In this document: piece by piece, positions 28,680 through 38,043 of the stretch | Layout: every line of letters begins with the position of its first letter | How positions within the stretch are numbered: position 1 is the stretch's first letter | Source of the DNA: Endobugula sp047619205 | GTDB taxonomy: Bacteria; Pseudomonadota; Gammaproteobacteria; Pseudomonadales; Cellvibrionaceae | Assembly: GCA_047619205.1 (NCBI GenBank) | Contig: JBLHJR010000002.1 | Coordinates: 17,208 to 81,207, forward strand | Reading direction: 5' to 3' | DNA: 64,000 nt | The notes under the pieces: generated by a model | What the model saw: the letters and a program-made list of their open reading frames with translations, nothing else | Told to the model about the DNA's origin: nothing | Database searches by the model: none | Program-made: the position numbers and the translations under genes

Positions 28680-29660
28680 ATGGTGGTCAATAAAACTAAG
28701 GTGTGTGGGAAAATGATAAGAATAGTGACTGTTTGCGTGATTAGCTACTGTCTGTTGTCGTTGAGTACTTTTGTTTATTCTCAAAAAGCGAGTTTCACAT
28801 TACAGCTTGACCATGAATTACAGCCTGCTTCATTAATCGATGTGGCGCCACGCTATCCGCACGCAATAATAGCGGAACTATCAACAGGGAAGTTGTATAT
28901 ATATCAGCGTCAAGCAGACAATGCTTTTTTGCTATTGGATACCATGGAAACCTCTATTGGTAAGAGTGGCTACGGAAAAAATACTGAAGGCGATAATAAA
29001 ACCCCAGTAGGCGTTTACCGTATTATTAGTCATCTTACGCCAGTTCAATTAGATGATTTTTATGGGCACGCGGCTTATCCCGTAAATTACCCTAATGCTT
29101 GGGATAAGCTTAAAGACAGAACGGGTTTTGGTATTTGGTTACATGCTGAGCCTATAGGGTTTGCTGAAAAAACGCGTCCCATGTTGGATAGTAACGGTTG
29201 TATCGTATTGTCGAATAATGATATCGATAAGATCAACCAATATATTGATATTGGTTATACCTATATTGTTATGACGCCAAAAATAAACATGGTGAAAGTT
29301 AAAAGCATTAAAAAATTACGTTCAAATTTGCGTGAACGCCTAAACGAATGGCAAGCGGCATGGGAAAGCTTGCAGTTCGAACCTTACTTGGCTTTTTATT
29401 CCAGACAATTTTCTAATCTTGAAAAAGATTGGAGTGAATGGGTAAAATATAAGGTTCGTGTTAATAAGAATAAGAAATTTATTGATGTTGCTATCTCGGA
29501 TATAGGTATTTATGCATATCCTGGTGAAGAAGGGATGGTCTGGGTAGAGTATTTTCAAACATATAATAGTAGTAACTATCAATCAACTGGATGGAAACGC
29601 CAGCTATGGAAGTTGGAGATAGATGATGTATGGCGAATTATTTATGAGGGGGGAGGGTAA
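28680..29660 (+). CDS. L,D-transpeptidase-fold (YkuD) protein with C-terminal NTF2-like domain
   Basis: A 326-aa exported protein. A signal-like segment (IRIVTVCVISYCLLSLSTFV) precedes a YkuD domain with YGKNTEGDNKTPVGVYRI, the His in GIWLHAEPIGFA and the catalytic Cys in LDSNGCIVLSNNDI. The C-terminal 110 residues (WESLQFEPYLAFYSRQF, then WKRQLWKLEIDDVWRIIYEG) look like the Cds6/NTF2-like domain found behind YafK/LdtF-type enzymes. Such proteins form or cut peptidoglycan crosslinks or lipoprotein links. The start is uncertain: ATG 28680, or ATG 28713, which puts the signal peptide at the N-terminus. The gene sits inside the rpoC-rpsL junction. Confidence 0.82.
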   Translation: MVVNKTKVCGKMIRIVTVCVISYCLLSLSTFVYSQKASFTLQLDHELQPASLIDVAPRYPHAIIAELSTGKLYIYQRQADNAFLLLDTMETSIGKSGYGKNTEGDNKTPVGVYRIISHLTPVQLDDFYGHAAYPVNYPNAWDKLKDRTGFGIWLHAEPIGFAEKTRPMLDSNGCIVLSNNDIDKINQYIDIGYTYIVMTPKINMVKVKSIKKLRSNLRERLNEWQAAWESLQFEPYLAFYSRQFSNLEKDWSEWVKYKVRVNKNKKFIDVAISDIGIYAYPGEEGMVWVEYFQTYNSSNYQSTGWKRQLWKLEIDDVWRIIYEGGG

Positions 29661-29767
29661 ACTCTTTACCTGGGCTGATGATAAACACTTTATAGGTAGC
29701 AGTGCTAGGTATGCATAGCGGCGACTTTTAGTGAATTTTGCATCAATGTCTTGTTAGCTAAACGAGT

Positions 29768-30652
29768 TTAGCTTTTCTTTGGGAGTTCTTTTTGCAGCCA
29801 TCTAATCATGTCCACCCACATCCGAGAAATTTCATTGTTTGAAGGCATGCTTCCTGCAGAAGCTAATTCAACAGTGACTACAGGGATGTTTAAGTCTACC
29901 CCAGCATAATTTCCTAGTGAGCCAGGATAAGTTCCTAGCAGGCGTAGATGCAACCCGCCAAGCTTTTTAGGGGCTTGTAAGCTCCCATCAAAATCGACTA
30001 GACGATGAGGGGCATGTAGCGCAATGATGACATCGGGTTGAAACGCTTTAATAACCTTATCAAGCCAAATGGTTTCGGGTTCGCTTAGTGCTTTGTTTCC
30101 TGGGAAGCGTCTTGGGTTTTTGTATGTTTTTTCTTTCCAGTATTTTAATGCAAGTTCATTCCAATCTTTTGATGGAAAATTACGGTTTAAATCTACCCCG
30201 TTGGCATTTTGCCTTTGGGCTTTTCTCTGTAATAAACCATCAGGATTTAGGCTGGGGATAACGGTCCAATGAAATAAGCCAGAATGATGTATGTTCAGCG
30301 TATCCATCCATTTAAACATAACTGAGATTGCTGAATATTCATCTCCATGAATGCCACCCATGAGTAACACTTTACCTAGTGGTTTGCGTGTGAGTAAAGG
30401 CGGATAAACTTTATATGCAAGGGGGCGACCTTCATTCGAATAATGATTGTCATGTACTAAATGCTGGCTAAGGCAATTCTCTTCGTTAACGCTACCTAAT
30501 TTATTACCAATCTCACTACAGAGACTTTTTATTGTGCTTTTGGGAAGGTAAGTTGCGCTTTCGGCCTGAACCGCAGAGGTCAAGGGGAGTAAGGCAACGC
30601 ATGTAAGTATGAAAAGTGGGGCTATTCTTAAAGCAGTCTTATATAAGATCAT
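29768..30652 (-). CDS. Secreted M14 family zinc peptidase, MpaA-like
   Basis: A 294-aa protein with a signal peptide (ALRIAPLFILTCVALLPLTSA, then VQAES). Zinc ligands are in GGIHGDEYSA and IIALHAPHR. GVDLNRNFPSKDW carries the substrate-binding Arg, and VTVELASAGSMP the catalytic Glu. The motif set matches murein-peptide amidases that cut gamma-D-Glu-diaminopimelate bonds, although E. coli MpaA is cytoplasmic and this protein looks exported. It faces the YkuD gene convergently with a 107-nt gap. Confidence 0.82.
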   Translation of the reverse strand: MILYKTALRIAPLFILTCVALLPLTSAVQAESATYLPKSTIKSLCSEIGNKLGSVNEENCLSQHLVHDNHYSNEGRPLAYKVYPPLLTRKPLGKVLLMGGIHGDEYSAISVMFKWMDTLNIHHSGLFHWTVIPSLNPDGLLQRKAQRQNANGVDLNRNFPSKDWNELALKYWKEKTYKNPRRFPGNKALSEPETIWLDKVIKAFQPDVIIALHAPHRLVDFDGSLQAPKKLGGLHLRLLGTYPGSLGNYAGVDLNIPVVTVELASAGSMPSNNEISRMWVDMIRWLQKELPKKS

Positions 30653-30762
30653 GTTTAATGGTTGGCTACCTAGAAATTAATTCATTATATATAGATTATA
30701 GCGGCTTATTTAGGCAACCCCCAATAATATTTTGCAATCAATAGGGATTGTTAAGTAAAGTG

Positions 30763-31209
30763 CTATCGAGCTAACACTTTACTTAACGTACTTTCAGGGT
30801 TTTTGGATTCAAGAAGTGCTAAAGCAACAGCGCAGGTCCATGTAATGCATGCCATTATAAATAATACACCGCTATCGTCACCAATTTTTTGAGCTGTAGC
30901 AGCATCAAAGTGAGGCATAACAATACCTAGTGGAGTAAAAAGGTGGAAAAAGATTGCGCCACTCATAATGCCAAGAGCCATGATAGCGGCTAATGAACGC
31001 AGCTTTGTAAATAATAAAATGGCCGTAATCAGCTCTGCGCCACCTACCATATACCCGCCATAAACCCCAAACCAATCTAAGCCAGACCATGCGGCTAATG
31101 TAGTGAATATGTGCTGCGTCTCTAGAGAGTTAGTGAATTTAAAAGGCAAAGATTGTAAGAATACAAATGCAATAAAAATAGATAGTGCTATAGGGATGTA
31201 TTTTTTCAT
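30763..31209 (-). CDS. DoxX-like four-helix membrane protein
   Basis: A 148-aa protein with four predicted TM segments: IPIALSIFIAFVFLQSLPF, LDWFGVYGGYMVGGAELITA with the following ILLF, LAAIMALGIMSGAIFFHLF and GVLFIMACITWTCAVALALL. The F-F--S----K-T and GG-EL pattern fits the DoxX/DUF4149-like group. Function unknown. It lies 110 nt upstream of the M14 gene in the same direction, so co-transcription is possible. Confidence 0.68.
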   Translation of the reverse strand: MKKYIPIALSIFIAFVFLQSLPFKFTNSLETQHIFTTLAAWSGLDWFGVYGGYMVGGAELITAILLFTKLRSLAAIMALGIMSGAIFFHLFTPLGIVMPHFDAATAQKIGDDSGVLFIMACITWTCAVALALLESKNPESTLSKVLAR

Positions 31210-31499
31210 GATGAAGCTTCTCTTGTTGTTATTGGGTTAATGATAATATTGTACGGAATAAGTAGGTAAATGGACATTAAGTCCTTCGATAGGTTTCGTA
31301 ATAGGTTAATAATTATCTAAGAAGTCCCACCTCTTTCTATACGTGGGTGGTTTCTGGATGACTGTAATATGCATAAAGGTTTAATTGGCTGTTCAATCGG
31401 TCGTTGGGCGGCTTTACGGTGCTATTTTTAGTCAAGCGGCCCTGCTCACTATAAGTGCAAATATTCATAGCTATTTTTTACGAACGGCCTTGCCAAGAC

Positions 31500-31528
31500 T
31501 TGACGCAAAGCTCCTCTCTCCGTACAAT
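31500..31528 (+). promoter_or_regulatory. Sigma70 promoter of the str operon
   Basis: TTGACG (31500-31505), a 17-nt spacer, and TACAAT (31523-31528), five of six matches in each hexamer. The start of transcription would be near 31535, leaving a leader of about 115 nt before rpsL. The gene-free stretch 31210-31648 holds this promoter. An upstream hairpin, CCCAC/GTGGG near 31325-31350, has no T-run. Confidence 0.8.
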
Positions 31529-31648
31529 ACGCAGCCCCTATTTCTGTGGGGAGTTCCTTTATGGGGGCTTGATATTAATTAGTTGGATCTCTTTTTTGGA
31601 TGTTATTCAATCAGGGAGAAGACGTAAACATAGTTGGAGTTATATTTC

Positions 31649-32020
31649 ATGGCAACGATCAACCAATTGGTTCGTAAGCCTAGAAAGCGTAAAGTACAGA
31701 AGAGTGACGTACCTGCTCTACAAGGCAACCCTCAAAAACGTGGCGTTTGTACGCGCGTTTATACTACTACACCGAAGAAACCAAACTCGGCACTACGTAA
31801 AGTATGTCGTGTACGCCTAACAAATGGCTTTGAGGTAACTTCGTATATTGGTGGTGAAGGTCATAACTTGCAAGAGCATAGTGTGGTATTGATCCGTGGC
31901 GGTCGTGTAAAAGATTTGCCTGGTGTTCGTTATCATACGGTTCGCGGTAGCTTGGACACCTCTGGTGTTGCAGACCGTAAACAAGGTCGTTCTAAGTACG
32001 GTACTAAACGTCCTAAGTAA
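31649..32020 (+). CDS. rpsL: 30S ribosomal protein S12
   Basis: A 123-aa decoding-centre protein. MATINQLVRKPRKRK is the usual N-terminus, so ATG 31649 is chosen over an upstream TTG. The accuracy residues lie in TTPKKPNSALRK and RVKDLPGVRYH, both with the streptomycin-sensitive Lys. First gene of the str operon. Confidence 0.98.
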   Translation: MATINQLVRKPRKRKVQKSDVPALQGNPQKRGVCTRVYTTTPKKPNSALRKVCRVRLTNGFEVTSYIGGEGHNLQEHSVVLIRGGRVKDLPGVRYHTVRGSLDTSGVADRKQGRSKYGTKRPK

Positions 32021-32162
32021 GGCGTCCTTCACCGGGCACCCTAAAAAGACAACAGTATGCGTTTTTTAGAAAAAATTGAACAAGAGTAAGGCTAAGCTCA
32101 CATTGTGTGATGTCTTAGAGTTAACCTGAACAGAGGCCGAGGCCAAACAGAGGCGAATTACA

Positions 32163-32636
32163 ATGCCAAGAAGAAGAGTCGTCGCGAAACGCGAGATTTT
32201 ACCAGATCCTAAGTACGGTAATCTCACGCTAGCGAAATTTATGAACATACTCATGGTCAGCGGTAAAAAAGCCGTTGCTGAGCGTATCGTATACGGTGCC
32301 TTAGATTTAGTGAGTCAAAAAACAGCAGATAAAGAAGCCTTAGAAACTTTTAACGAAGCGCTAGAGAAAATTGCTCCACTAGTCGAAGTTAAATCTCGTC
32401 GTGTGGGTGGTGCAACTTATCAAGTGCCTGTTGAAGTTCGTCCATCACGTCGCGAAGCACTGGCGATGCGTTGGTTGGTTGAATTTTCACGTAAGCGTAG
32501 TGAGAAATCAATGGCAGCGCGTTTAGCTGGCGAATTGATGGATGCAGCACAAGGCAAAGGCGGCGCTGTGAAAAAACGTGAAGATGTTCACCGCATGGCG
32601 GAAGCGAACAAAGCGTTCTCTCACTACCGTTTCTAA
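32163..32636 (+). CDS. rpsG: 30S ribosomal protein S7
   Basis: A 157-aa primary binder of the 16S 3' major domain and str repressor in E. coli. MPRRRVVAKREILPDPKYGN and the PVEVRPSRREALAMRWLVE region are diagnostic. The 142-nt gap after rpsL is wide enough for an S7 binding leader. Confidence 0.98.
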   Translation: MPRRRVVAKREILPDPKYGNLTLAKFMNILMVSGKKAVAERIVYGALDLVSQKTADKEALETFNEALEKIAPLVEVKSRRVGGATYQVPVEVRPSRREALAMRWLVEFSRKRSEKSMAARLAGELMDAAQGKGGAVKKREDVHRMAEANKAFSHYRF

Positions 32637-32693
32637 ATACTACTTTGCACCGGTTGTTTATTAGTAATAGATAAGCCGTTAGGAAAAAGTAAT

Positions 32694-32725
32694 AAAAGGC
32701 AGCTATTCTTGGCTGCCTTTTTTTT
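32694..32725 (+). terminator. Hairpin terminator between rpsG and fusA
   Basis: A perfect 10-bp stem, AAAAGGCAGC (32694-32703) with GCTGCCTTTT (32712-32721), 8-nt loop and T-run. It lies in the 177-nt gap before fusA, where E. coli has none of this strength, and may lower read-through into fusA-tuf. Confidence 0.8.
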
Positions 32726-32813
32726 AATCTAGAAGTTGCCTTTGGATACCGAAAAATCACAAGCTTTAGGTATCTAATAGCGTTAAAGTATATTTTATCG
32801 AGGAATTTACATC

Positions 32814-34922
32814 GTGGCACGTAAAACACCGCTGGCACATTACCGTAATATTGGTATCTGCGCTCATGTCGATGCAGGAAAAACGACGACGACTGAGCGA
32901 GTACTATTTTATACCGGTCTATCGCATAAAATTGGTGAGGTGCACGATGGTGCCGCCACTATGGATTGGATGGAGCAAGAGCAAGAGCGTGGTATTACCA
33001 TTACTTCGGCGGCAACTACTTGCTTTTGGGCGGGTATGCAGCAGCAGTATGAACAACATCGAATTAATATCATTGATACACCAGGGCACGTTGACTTTAC
33101 CATTGAGGTAGAGCGTTCCTTGCGTGTGCTAGATGGTGCTGTAGTGGTGTTATGTGGCTCCTCAGGCGTACAGCCGCAGACCGAAACCGTGTGGCGCCAA
33201 GCGAACAAATATGAAGTGCCACGACTCGTCTTTGTAAATAAGATGGATCGTGCGGGTGCCGACTTCCATATGGTGGTCGACCAATTAAAAGCACGCTTAA
33301 AGGCCAATCCTGTACCGCTGCAAATGACGATTGGTGCTGAGGAAAATTTTAAAGGCGTAGTTGATCTAGTTAAAATGAAGGCGATTTTATGGAATGAAGC
33401 CGACCAAGGGATGACCTTTGACTACGCTGAAATCCCCGCTGAATTACAAGATCAATGCGATGAAATGCGAGAATATTTGGTCGAGTCGGCAGCAGAAGCG
33501 ACTGACGAATTAATGAATAAATATTTAGAGGGTGAAACCCTCACTGAAGAAGAAATTAAAGCGGGCATTCGTCAGCGTACATTAGCGAATGAAATTGTGC
33601 CTGTCATCGGCGGTTCGGCCTTTAAGAATAAAGGTGTGCAGGCCATGTTGGATGCGGTTGTTGACTATTTACCGTCGCCGACTGAGGTGAAAGCCATTGA
33701 CGGTACCCTCGAAGATGGCGAAACGGTTGCGCATCGAGAAGCAGATGATAGCGCGCCTTTCTCTGCGTTAGCCTTTAAAATTGCGACTGACCCCTTTGTC
33801 GGTACATTAACGTTCTTTCGTGTGTATTCTGGCACCTTGGCTAGCGGCACGGCTGTTTACAACTCGGTAAAAGGCAAGCGTGAAAGAGTGGGGCGTATGG
33901 TGCAAATGCATGCTAATTCTAGGGAAGAGATTAAAGAGGTCTTAGCGGGCGATATTGCTGCGGCTATCGGTCTTAAAGATGTAACCACGGGGGATACTTT
34001 GTGTGCCGAGAATGGAAAAATCATTCTTGAGCGGATGGAATTTCCTGAGCCGGTGATCTCTGTTGCGGTGGAGCCAAGAACAAAAGCGGATCAAGATAAA
34101 ATGGGCATGGCCTTGGGTAAATTGGCTCAAGAGGACCCTTCATTCCGGGTGAAAACAGATGAAGAGACGGGGCAGACGATTATTTCTGGTATGGGTGAGC
34201 TTCACTTGGATATCTTGATTGAGCGTATGCGTCGTGAATTTAGTGTTGAGGCAAATATTGGTAAGCCGCAAGTGGCTTATCGTGAGTGCATCAATAACGT
34301 GTGTGATATCGAAGGTAAATTTGTGCGTCAGTCTGGCGGTCGTGGTCAGTATGGGCACGTCAAGATTAAGTTTGAACCAGCCGCAGATAGTAATGCGGAA
34401 GGCTTAGAGTTTGTGAATGAAGTAGTTGGTGGCTCGGTGCCGAAAGAATTCATCCCTGCGGTGGAAAAAGGCATTGCCGAGCAAATGAGAAATGGCGTAT
34501 TAGCGGGATACCCTTTGCTGGGTCTTAAAGCGACGTTATACGACGGTTCTTTCCACGATGTCGACTCCAATGAAATGGCGTTTAAAATAGCCGCATCAAT
34601 GGCGACTAAGAAGTTAGCTAAAAGTGGTGGCGCTAAATTATTAGAGCCAATGATGAAAGTCGAAGTGGTGACACCAGAAGAAAATATGGGCGATGTAGTC
34701 GGCGACCTTAATCGACGTCGTGGTATTATTTTAGGCATGGAAGAAGGGGTGTTAGGTAAAACGGTTGATGCACAAGTGCCTTTATCTGAAATGTTTGGTT
34801 ATGCCACTGATTTGCGTTCAGCTACTCAGGGTCGTGCCACCTTTGCCATGGAATTTGACAAATATGCGGAAGCACCCAATAACGTAGCACTGGAGATCAT
34901 GGCTAAAAATGGCATGATTTAA
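32814..34922 (+). CDS. fusA: Elongation factor G
   Basis: A 702-aa translocation GTPase. The G1 motif AHVDAGKTTTTERVLF, RGITITSAATTCFW, DTPGHVDFTIEVERS and NKMDRAGADF are intact, and domain IV has the Gly-rich SGGRGQYGHVKIKF. The GTG start at 32814 follows ATCGAGGAATTTACATC. It is 62 nt from the second tuf. It is distinct from the second EF-G at 38044-40131. Confidence 0.98.
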   Translation: MARKTPLAHYRNIGICAHVDAGKTTTTERVLFYTGLSHKIGEVHDGAATMDWMEQEQERGITITSAATTCFWAGMQQQYEQHRINIIDTPGHVDFTIEVERSLRVLDGAVVVLCGSSGVQPQTETVWRQANKYEVPRLVFVNKMDRAGADFHMVVDQLKARLKANPVPLQMTIGAEENFKGVVDLVKMKAILWNEADQGMTFDYAEIPAELQDQCDEMREYLVESAAEATDELMNKYLEGETLTEEEIKAGIRQRTLANEIVPVIGGSAFKNKGVQAMLDAVVDYLPSPTEVKAIDGTLEDGETVAHREADDSAPFSALAFKIATDPFVGTLTFFRVYSGTLASGTAVYNSVKGKRERVGRMVQMHANSREEIKEVLAGDIAAAIGLKDVTTGDTLCAENGKIILERMEFPEPVISVAVEPRTKADQDKMGMALGKLAQEDPSFRVKTDEETGQTIISGMGELHLDILIERMRREFSVEANIGKPQVAYRECINNVCDIEGKFVRQSGGRGQYGHVKIKFEPAADSNAEGLEFVNEVVGGSVPKEFIPAVEKGIAEQMRNGVLAGYPLLGLKATLYDGSFHDVDSNEMAFKIAASMATKKLAKSGGAKLLEPMMKVEVVTPEENMGDVVGDLNRRRGIILGMEEGVLGKTVDAQVPLSEMFGYATDLRSATQGRATFAMEFDKYAEAPNNVALEIMAKNGMI

Positions 34923-34984
34923 TGATTGATAATCCTTGTCTGTGTGAATGAAAGCCAGCAAGAAAAATAGGAGTTACTAATAAA

Positions 34985-36211
34985 GTGGCAAAAGAAAAGT
35001 TCGAACGTAATAAGCCCCACGTCAACGTGGGAACAATTGGTCACGTTGACCATGGTAAAACGACACTGACAGCGGCGTTAACGCGCGTTTGTGCTGAAGC
35101 GTGGGGTAATGGTGCTGCGGTAGCCTTTGACGGTATCGATAATGCGCCAGAAGAGCGTGAGCGCGGCATTACTATTGCGACTTCACATGTTGAATATGAT
35201 TCACCTGAACGTCACTACGCGCACGTAGATTGCCCAGGTCACGCCGATTATGTTAAGAACATGATTACAGGTGCGGCACAAATGGACGGCGCTATCTTGG
35301 TATGTGGTGCGACGGATGGCCCTATGCCACAAACGCGTGAGCACATCTTGTTGGCGCGCCAGGTTGGCGTACCGTACATTGTAGTATTCCTAAACAAAGC
35401 TGATTTGCTTGCGGAAGACTGCGGTGGAGTAGGTTCTGAAGAATATTTGGAAATGCTAGAATTGGTTGAAATGGAATTGCGTGAATTGTTAGATCTTTAC
35501 GAGTTTCCGGGCGACGATACGCCCATCATCGCGGGTTCTGCATTAATGGCACTTAACGGTGAAGACGGTAATGAGCTAGGTACATCGGCGGTCAAGAAGC
35601 TGGTTGAAGCGCTAGATTCATACATTCCTCAGCCAGAGCGTGCAATCGATCAACCGTTCCTACTGCCTATTGAAGATGTATTCTCAATTTCGGGTCGTGG
35701 TACGGTAGTGACCGGTCGTGTTGAGCGTGGTGTTGTTAAGGTCGGCGAAGAAATTGAAATCGTTGGCATTAAAGAAACCACAAAAACCACCTGTACTGGT
35801 GTTGAAATGTTCCGTAAGTTGCTTGACGAAGGTCGTGCAGGTGAGAACGTAGGCGTACTACTTCGTGGTACTAAGCGTGAAGAAATTGAGCGTGGTCAAA
35901 TACTCTGTAAGCCAGGTTCGGTTAAGCCGCACACTACGTTTGAAGCTGAAATATATGTGTTGTCCAAAGATGAAGGTGGTCGTCATACGCCATTCTTTAA
36001 AGGCTATCGCCCACAGTTTTACTTCCGTACTACGGATGTTACTGGCGCATGTGAATTGCCCGAAGGCGTAGAAATGGTGATGCCTGGTGATAACGTTAAG
36101 ATGGTGGTTACCTTGATTCACCCGATTGCGATGGAAGACGGTTTACGTTTTGCGATTCGTGAAGGTGGCAGAACTGTAGGAGCGGGTGTTGTTGCTAAAA
36201 TTATTGAGTAA
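34985..36211 (+). CDS. tuf: Elongation factor Tu, second copy
   Basis: The 408-aa protein is identical to the first copy, but the start codon is GTG instead of ATG. The genes are identical from base 2 to base 458. Synonymous changes then appear and cluster at the last 45 bases. This is the str-operon (tufA-like) copy, closed by a strong terminator. Confidence 0.98.
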   Translation: MAKEKFERNKPHVNVGTIGHVDHGKTTLTAALTRVCAEAWGNGAAVAFDGIDNAPEERERGITIATSHVEYDSPERHYAHVDCPGHADYVKNMITGAAQMDGAILVCGATDGPMPQTREHILLARQVGVPYIVVFLNKADLLAEDCGGVGSEEYLEMLELVEMELRELLDLYEFPGDDTPIIAGSALMALNGEDGNELGTSAVKKLVEALDSYIPQPERAIDQPFLLPIEDVFSISGRGTVVTGRVERGVVKVGEEIEIVGIKETTKTTCTGVEMFRKLLDEGRAGENVGVLLRGTKREEIERGQILCKPGSVKPHTTFEAEIYVLSKDEGGRHTPFFKGYRPQFYFRTTDVTGACELPEGVEMVMPGDNVKMVVTLIHPIAMEDGLRFAIREGGRTVGAGVVAKIIE

Positions 36212-36231
36212 TTATTAATGATAATACGCTG

Positions 36232-36263
36232 AAATAAGGGCTCTTTTGAGCCCTTATTTTTTG
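36232..36263 (+). terminator. Terminator after tuf copy 2
   Basis: A perfect 12-bp stem, AAATAAGGGCTC with GAGCCCTTATTT, a TTTT loop and a T-rich tail. It ends the str operon. The next 230 nt hold no supported gene. Confidence 0.9.
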
Positions 36264-36500
36264 CCTGTCTCTAGGCGATATGATTTATATTTTGCCTAAT
36301 TGCTTTCTTGTGCTCGGAGGGGTGATGGTGCCATTATCAGTAAAGCTAGCGGAAGGTTGTCATGATAAGTTTTTTGCCCTCCCCCCAACTAACAATATAT
36401 TTATTGCTGGTTTTTTCATGTTTGCTTCGAAGCCGCCGACTATTGGCCTAATAACCAGTTCTACAATGGGCACCTATATACAAACTCAATTTTTTAAACG

Positions 36501-37736
36501 TTATTGATCAATGGCTTTTAGCTTAAGTTGGCTGTTCTGTTGATCAATTTGAAACTGAAATTTACGTAAAACATTCATGCCTAAAAGCCCAGATGCGTGC
36601 GGGCCTGAAGGGTAGTCAAGAACGGCAATGTCAATATTTTCTAGGATGTGCTCTCCAATTTTAAGTTGCTTAAGGCGGTAAATTTCACCATTGATTTCAC
36701 CGTTAGCTGTTAGGAAGGTTTGCTTGTCTATGTATGACATGATTGCAGAGGATTTTATCGATTGATAGTAGGTTTTGGTAATGGTGGTTATGGATGCTCC
36801 AGTATCTATCAGTAAATCAGTGTCGATGCCAGATAGCTCTACGTTAACAATAAATTGATTGGCTATTTTTTTTAGTGCAATAGAAGTGTCTAGTGAGTCA
36901 TTCTTATCGGATTGGTTGTCTTCACTTGGTCCTAAGTGTGATTGTAATAGTGTTGAGACCTTTTCTTGCCATTGAGCCGAGGCTGCTAAACTAGTTGCTT
37001 CAGCTTTAGCTTGAAACTCATTTTTATTATATAAATATAATTCAATCAGACGGAATTGATTCTTGTCGCTTAGAAGGTCCCTGTCTTTTGCATAAAGGTA
37101 GTGTTCTATTAACGTACTCCATTGTTGTTTCCCACTAAAAATTTGGTCGATAAAACCGATAAATTTTTGATATTCAATAGCTATTTTTTGTTTGTCGTTA
37201 TTCGTGTAGGCATAACCAGACGCTAGTTGAAATGTACTGATGCTTTCATAAAACAAATAGCCGCTAGCCTGATTTTTAGCGAGTAATAACAGCATGTCAG
37301 TATCATCATAAAAATCAGCTAAATAGTAATTAATCGCTTCGCTAATACGCGGGTGGTTTGTGGATGGCTGTTTACTTAATTGCTGAATGTGTTGGATCAA
37401 TAATAGGCGTAAGTTTGCAGCGTTGGTTTCGGAGATGCGCCATACGGTATTATAAAAACTAATCGCCTCCGAATATTGAGCATCTTCTAATAGTTGGGTG
37501 AAAAGCGTTGGAAGTGGGAGTGGGTTTTCATCGCGGATGTCACAGCTGGGGGCTTTCTCGCAATTACACTGCGGAGTGATGGGCTCATCGGGCTTACTAA
37601 GAGTTAATGCGTCTTCTGTTATAGCGCATGCTTCTATGAATTGTGGGTTGGCGTTAATTTGTTGAGGCGCTTGATTTTTTAGACCAGCGAAATAGCCTAG
37701 GCATAAAGCGATTGTTAAGGGTATGAACCATTTCAT
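36501..37736 (-). CDS. Retropepsin-like aspartic protease with N-terminal anchor
   Basis: A 411-aa membrane-anchored or exported protein. The N-terminus MKWFIPLTIALCLGYFAGL is an uncleaved anchor or signal. A helical, TPR-like middle (about residues 75-270) precedes a single retropepsin domain with LLIDTGASITTI and the partner motif GLLGMNVLRKFQFQID. One DTG per chain means it would act as a dimer. An 18-nt longer TTG start (37754) has a better SD, so the start is uncertain. The substrate is unknown. It lies between tuf and a second fusA. Confidence 0.78.
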   Translation of the reverse strand: MKWFIPLTIALCLGYFAGLKNQAPQQINANPQFIEACAITEDALTLSKPDEPITPQCNCEKAPSCDIRDENPLPLPTLFTQLLEDAQYSEAISFYNTVWRISETNAANLRLLLIQHIQQLSKQPSTNHPRISEAINYYLADFYDDTDMLLLLAKNQASGYLFYESISTFQLASGYAYTNNDKQKIAIEYQKFIGFIDQIFSGKQQWSTLIEHYLYAKDRDLLSDKNQFRLIELYLYNKNEFQAKAEATSLAASAQWQEKVSTLLQSHLGPSEDNQSDKNDSLDTSIALKKIANQFIVNVELSGIDTDLLIDTGASITTITKTYYQSIKSSAIMSYIDKQTFLTANGEINGEIYRLKQLKIGEHILENIDIAVLDYPSGPHASGLLGMNVLRKFQFQIDQQNSQLKLKAIDQ

Positions 37737-37983
37737 ATTTATTGTTCTAGTCAATTCCAGAGATATTATGGTGGTGGTTGTTCAGTGTAATAAATAGTCG
37801 CTGGTGTTGAACCAGTGATTTACATTTGACGTCGACCACTAATCGTATAGTAATTCTTAATGCATCTATAGTGAATTTTTAATGGTAGTGTATAGGCGGC
37901 CTTAGATGAGGCTTGTTTATCGAATAAGGTGTTTCCTTATGCATGACTTTTAGGATGAGGTTGTCATATTCTTTGCCACATAA

Positions 37984-38018
37984 AAAAGCCCCAATGATCA
38001 GGGATCATTGGGGCTTTT
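37984..38018. terminator. Bidirectional terminator after the second fusA
   Basis: A 16-bp stem, AAAAGCCCCAATGATC with GATCATTGGGGCTTTT, and a 3-nt loop. It has A/T runs on both sides and lies 26 nt beyond the fusA2 stop. Confidence 0.9.
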
Positions 38019-38043
38019 AATTAAACAAATAAGTGTGAATTAT

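Noticed and set aside
36280..36507. 75-aa plus-strand frame after the tuf terminator
   Set aside because: No family resemblance, no convincing ribosome-binding site, and it overlaps the end of the retropepsin gene.
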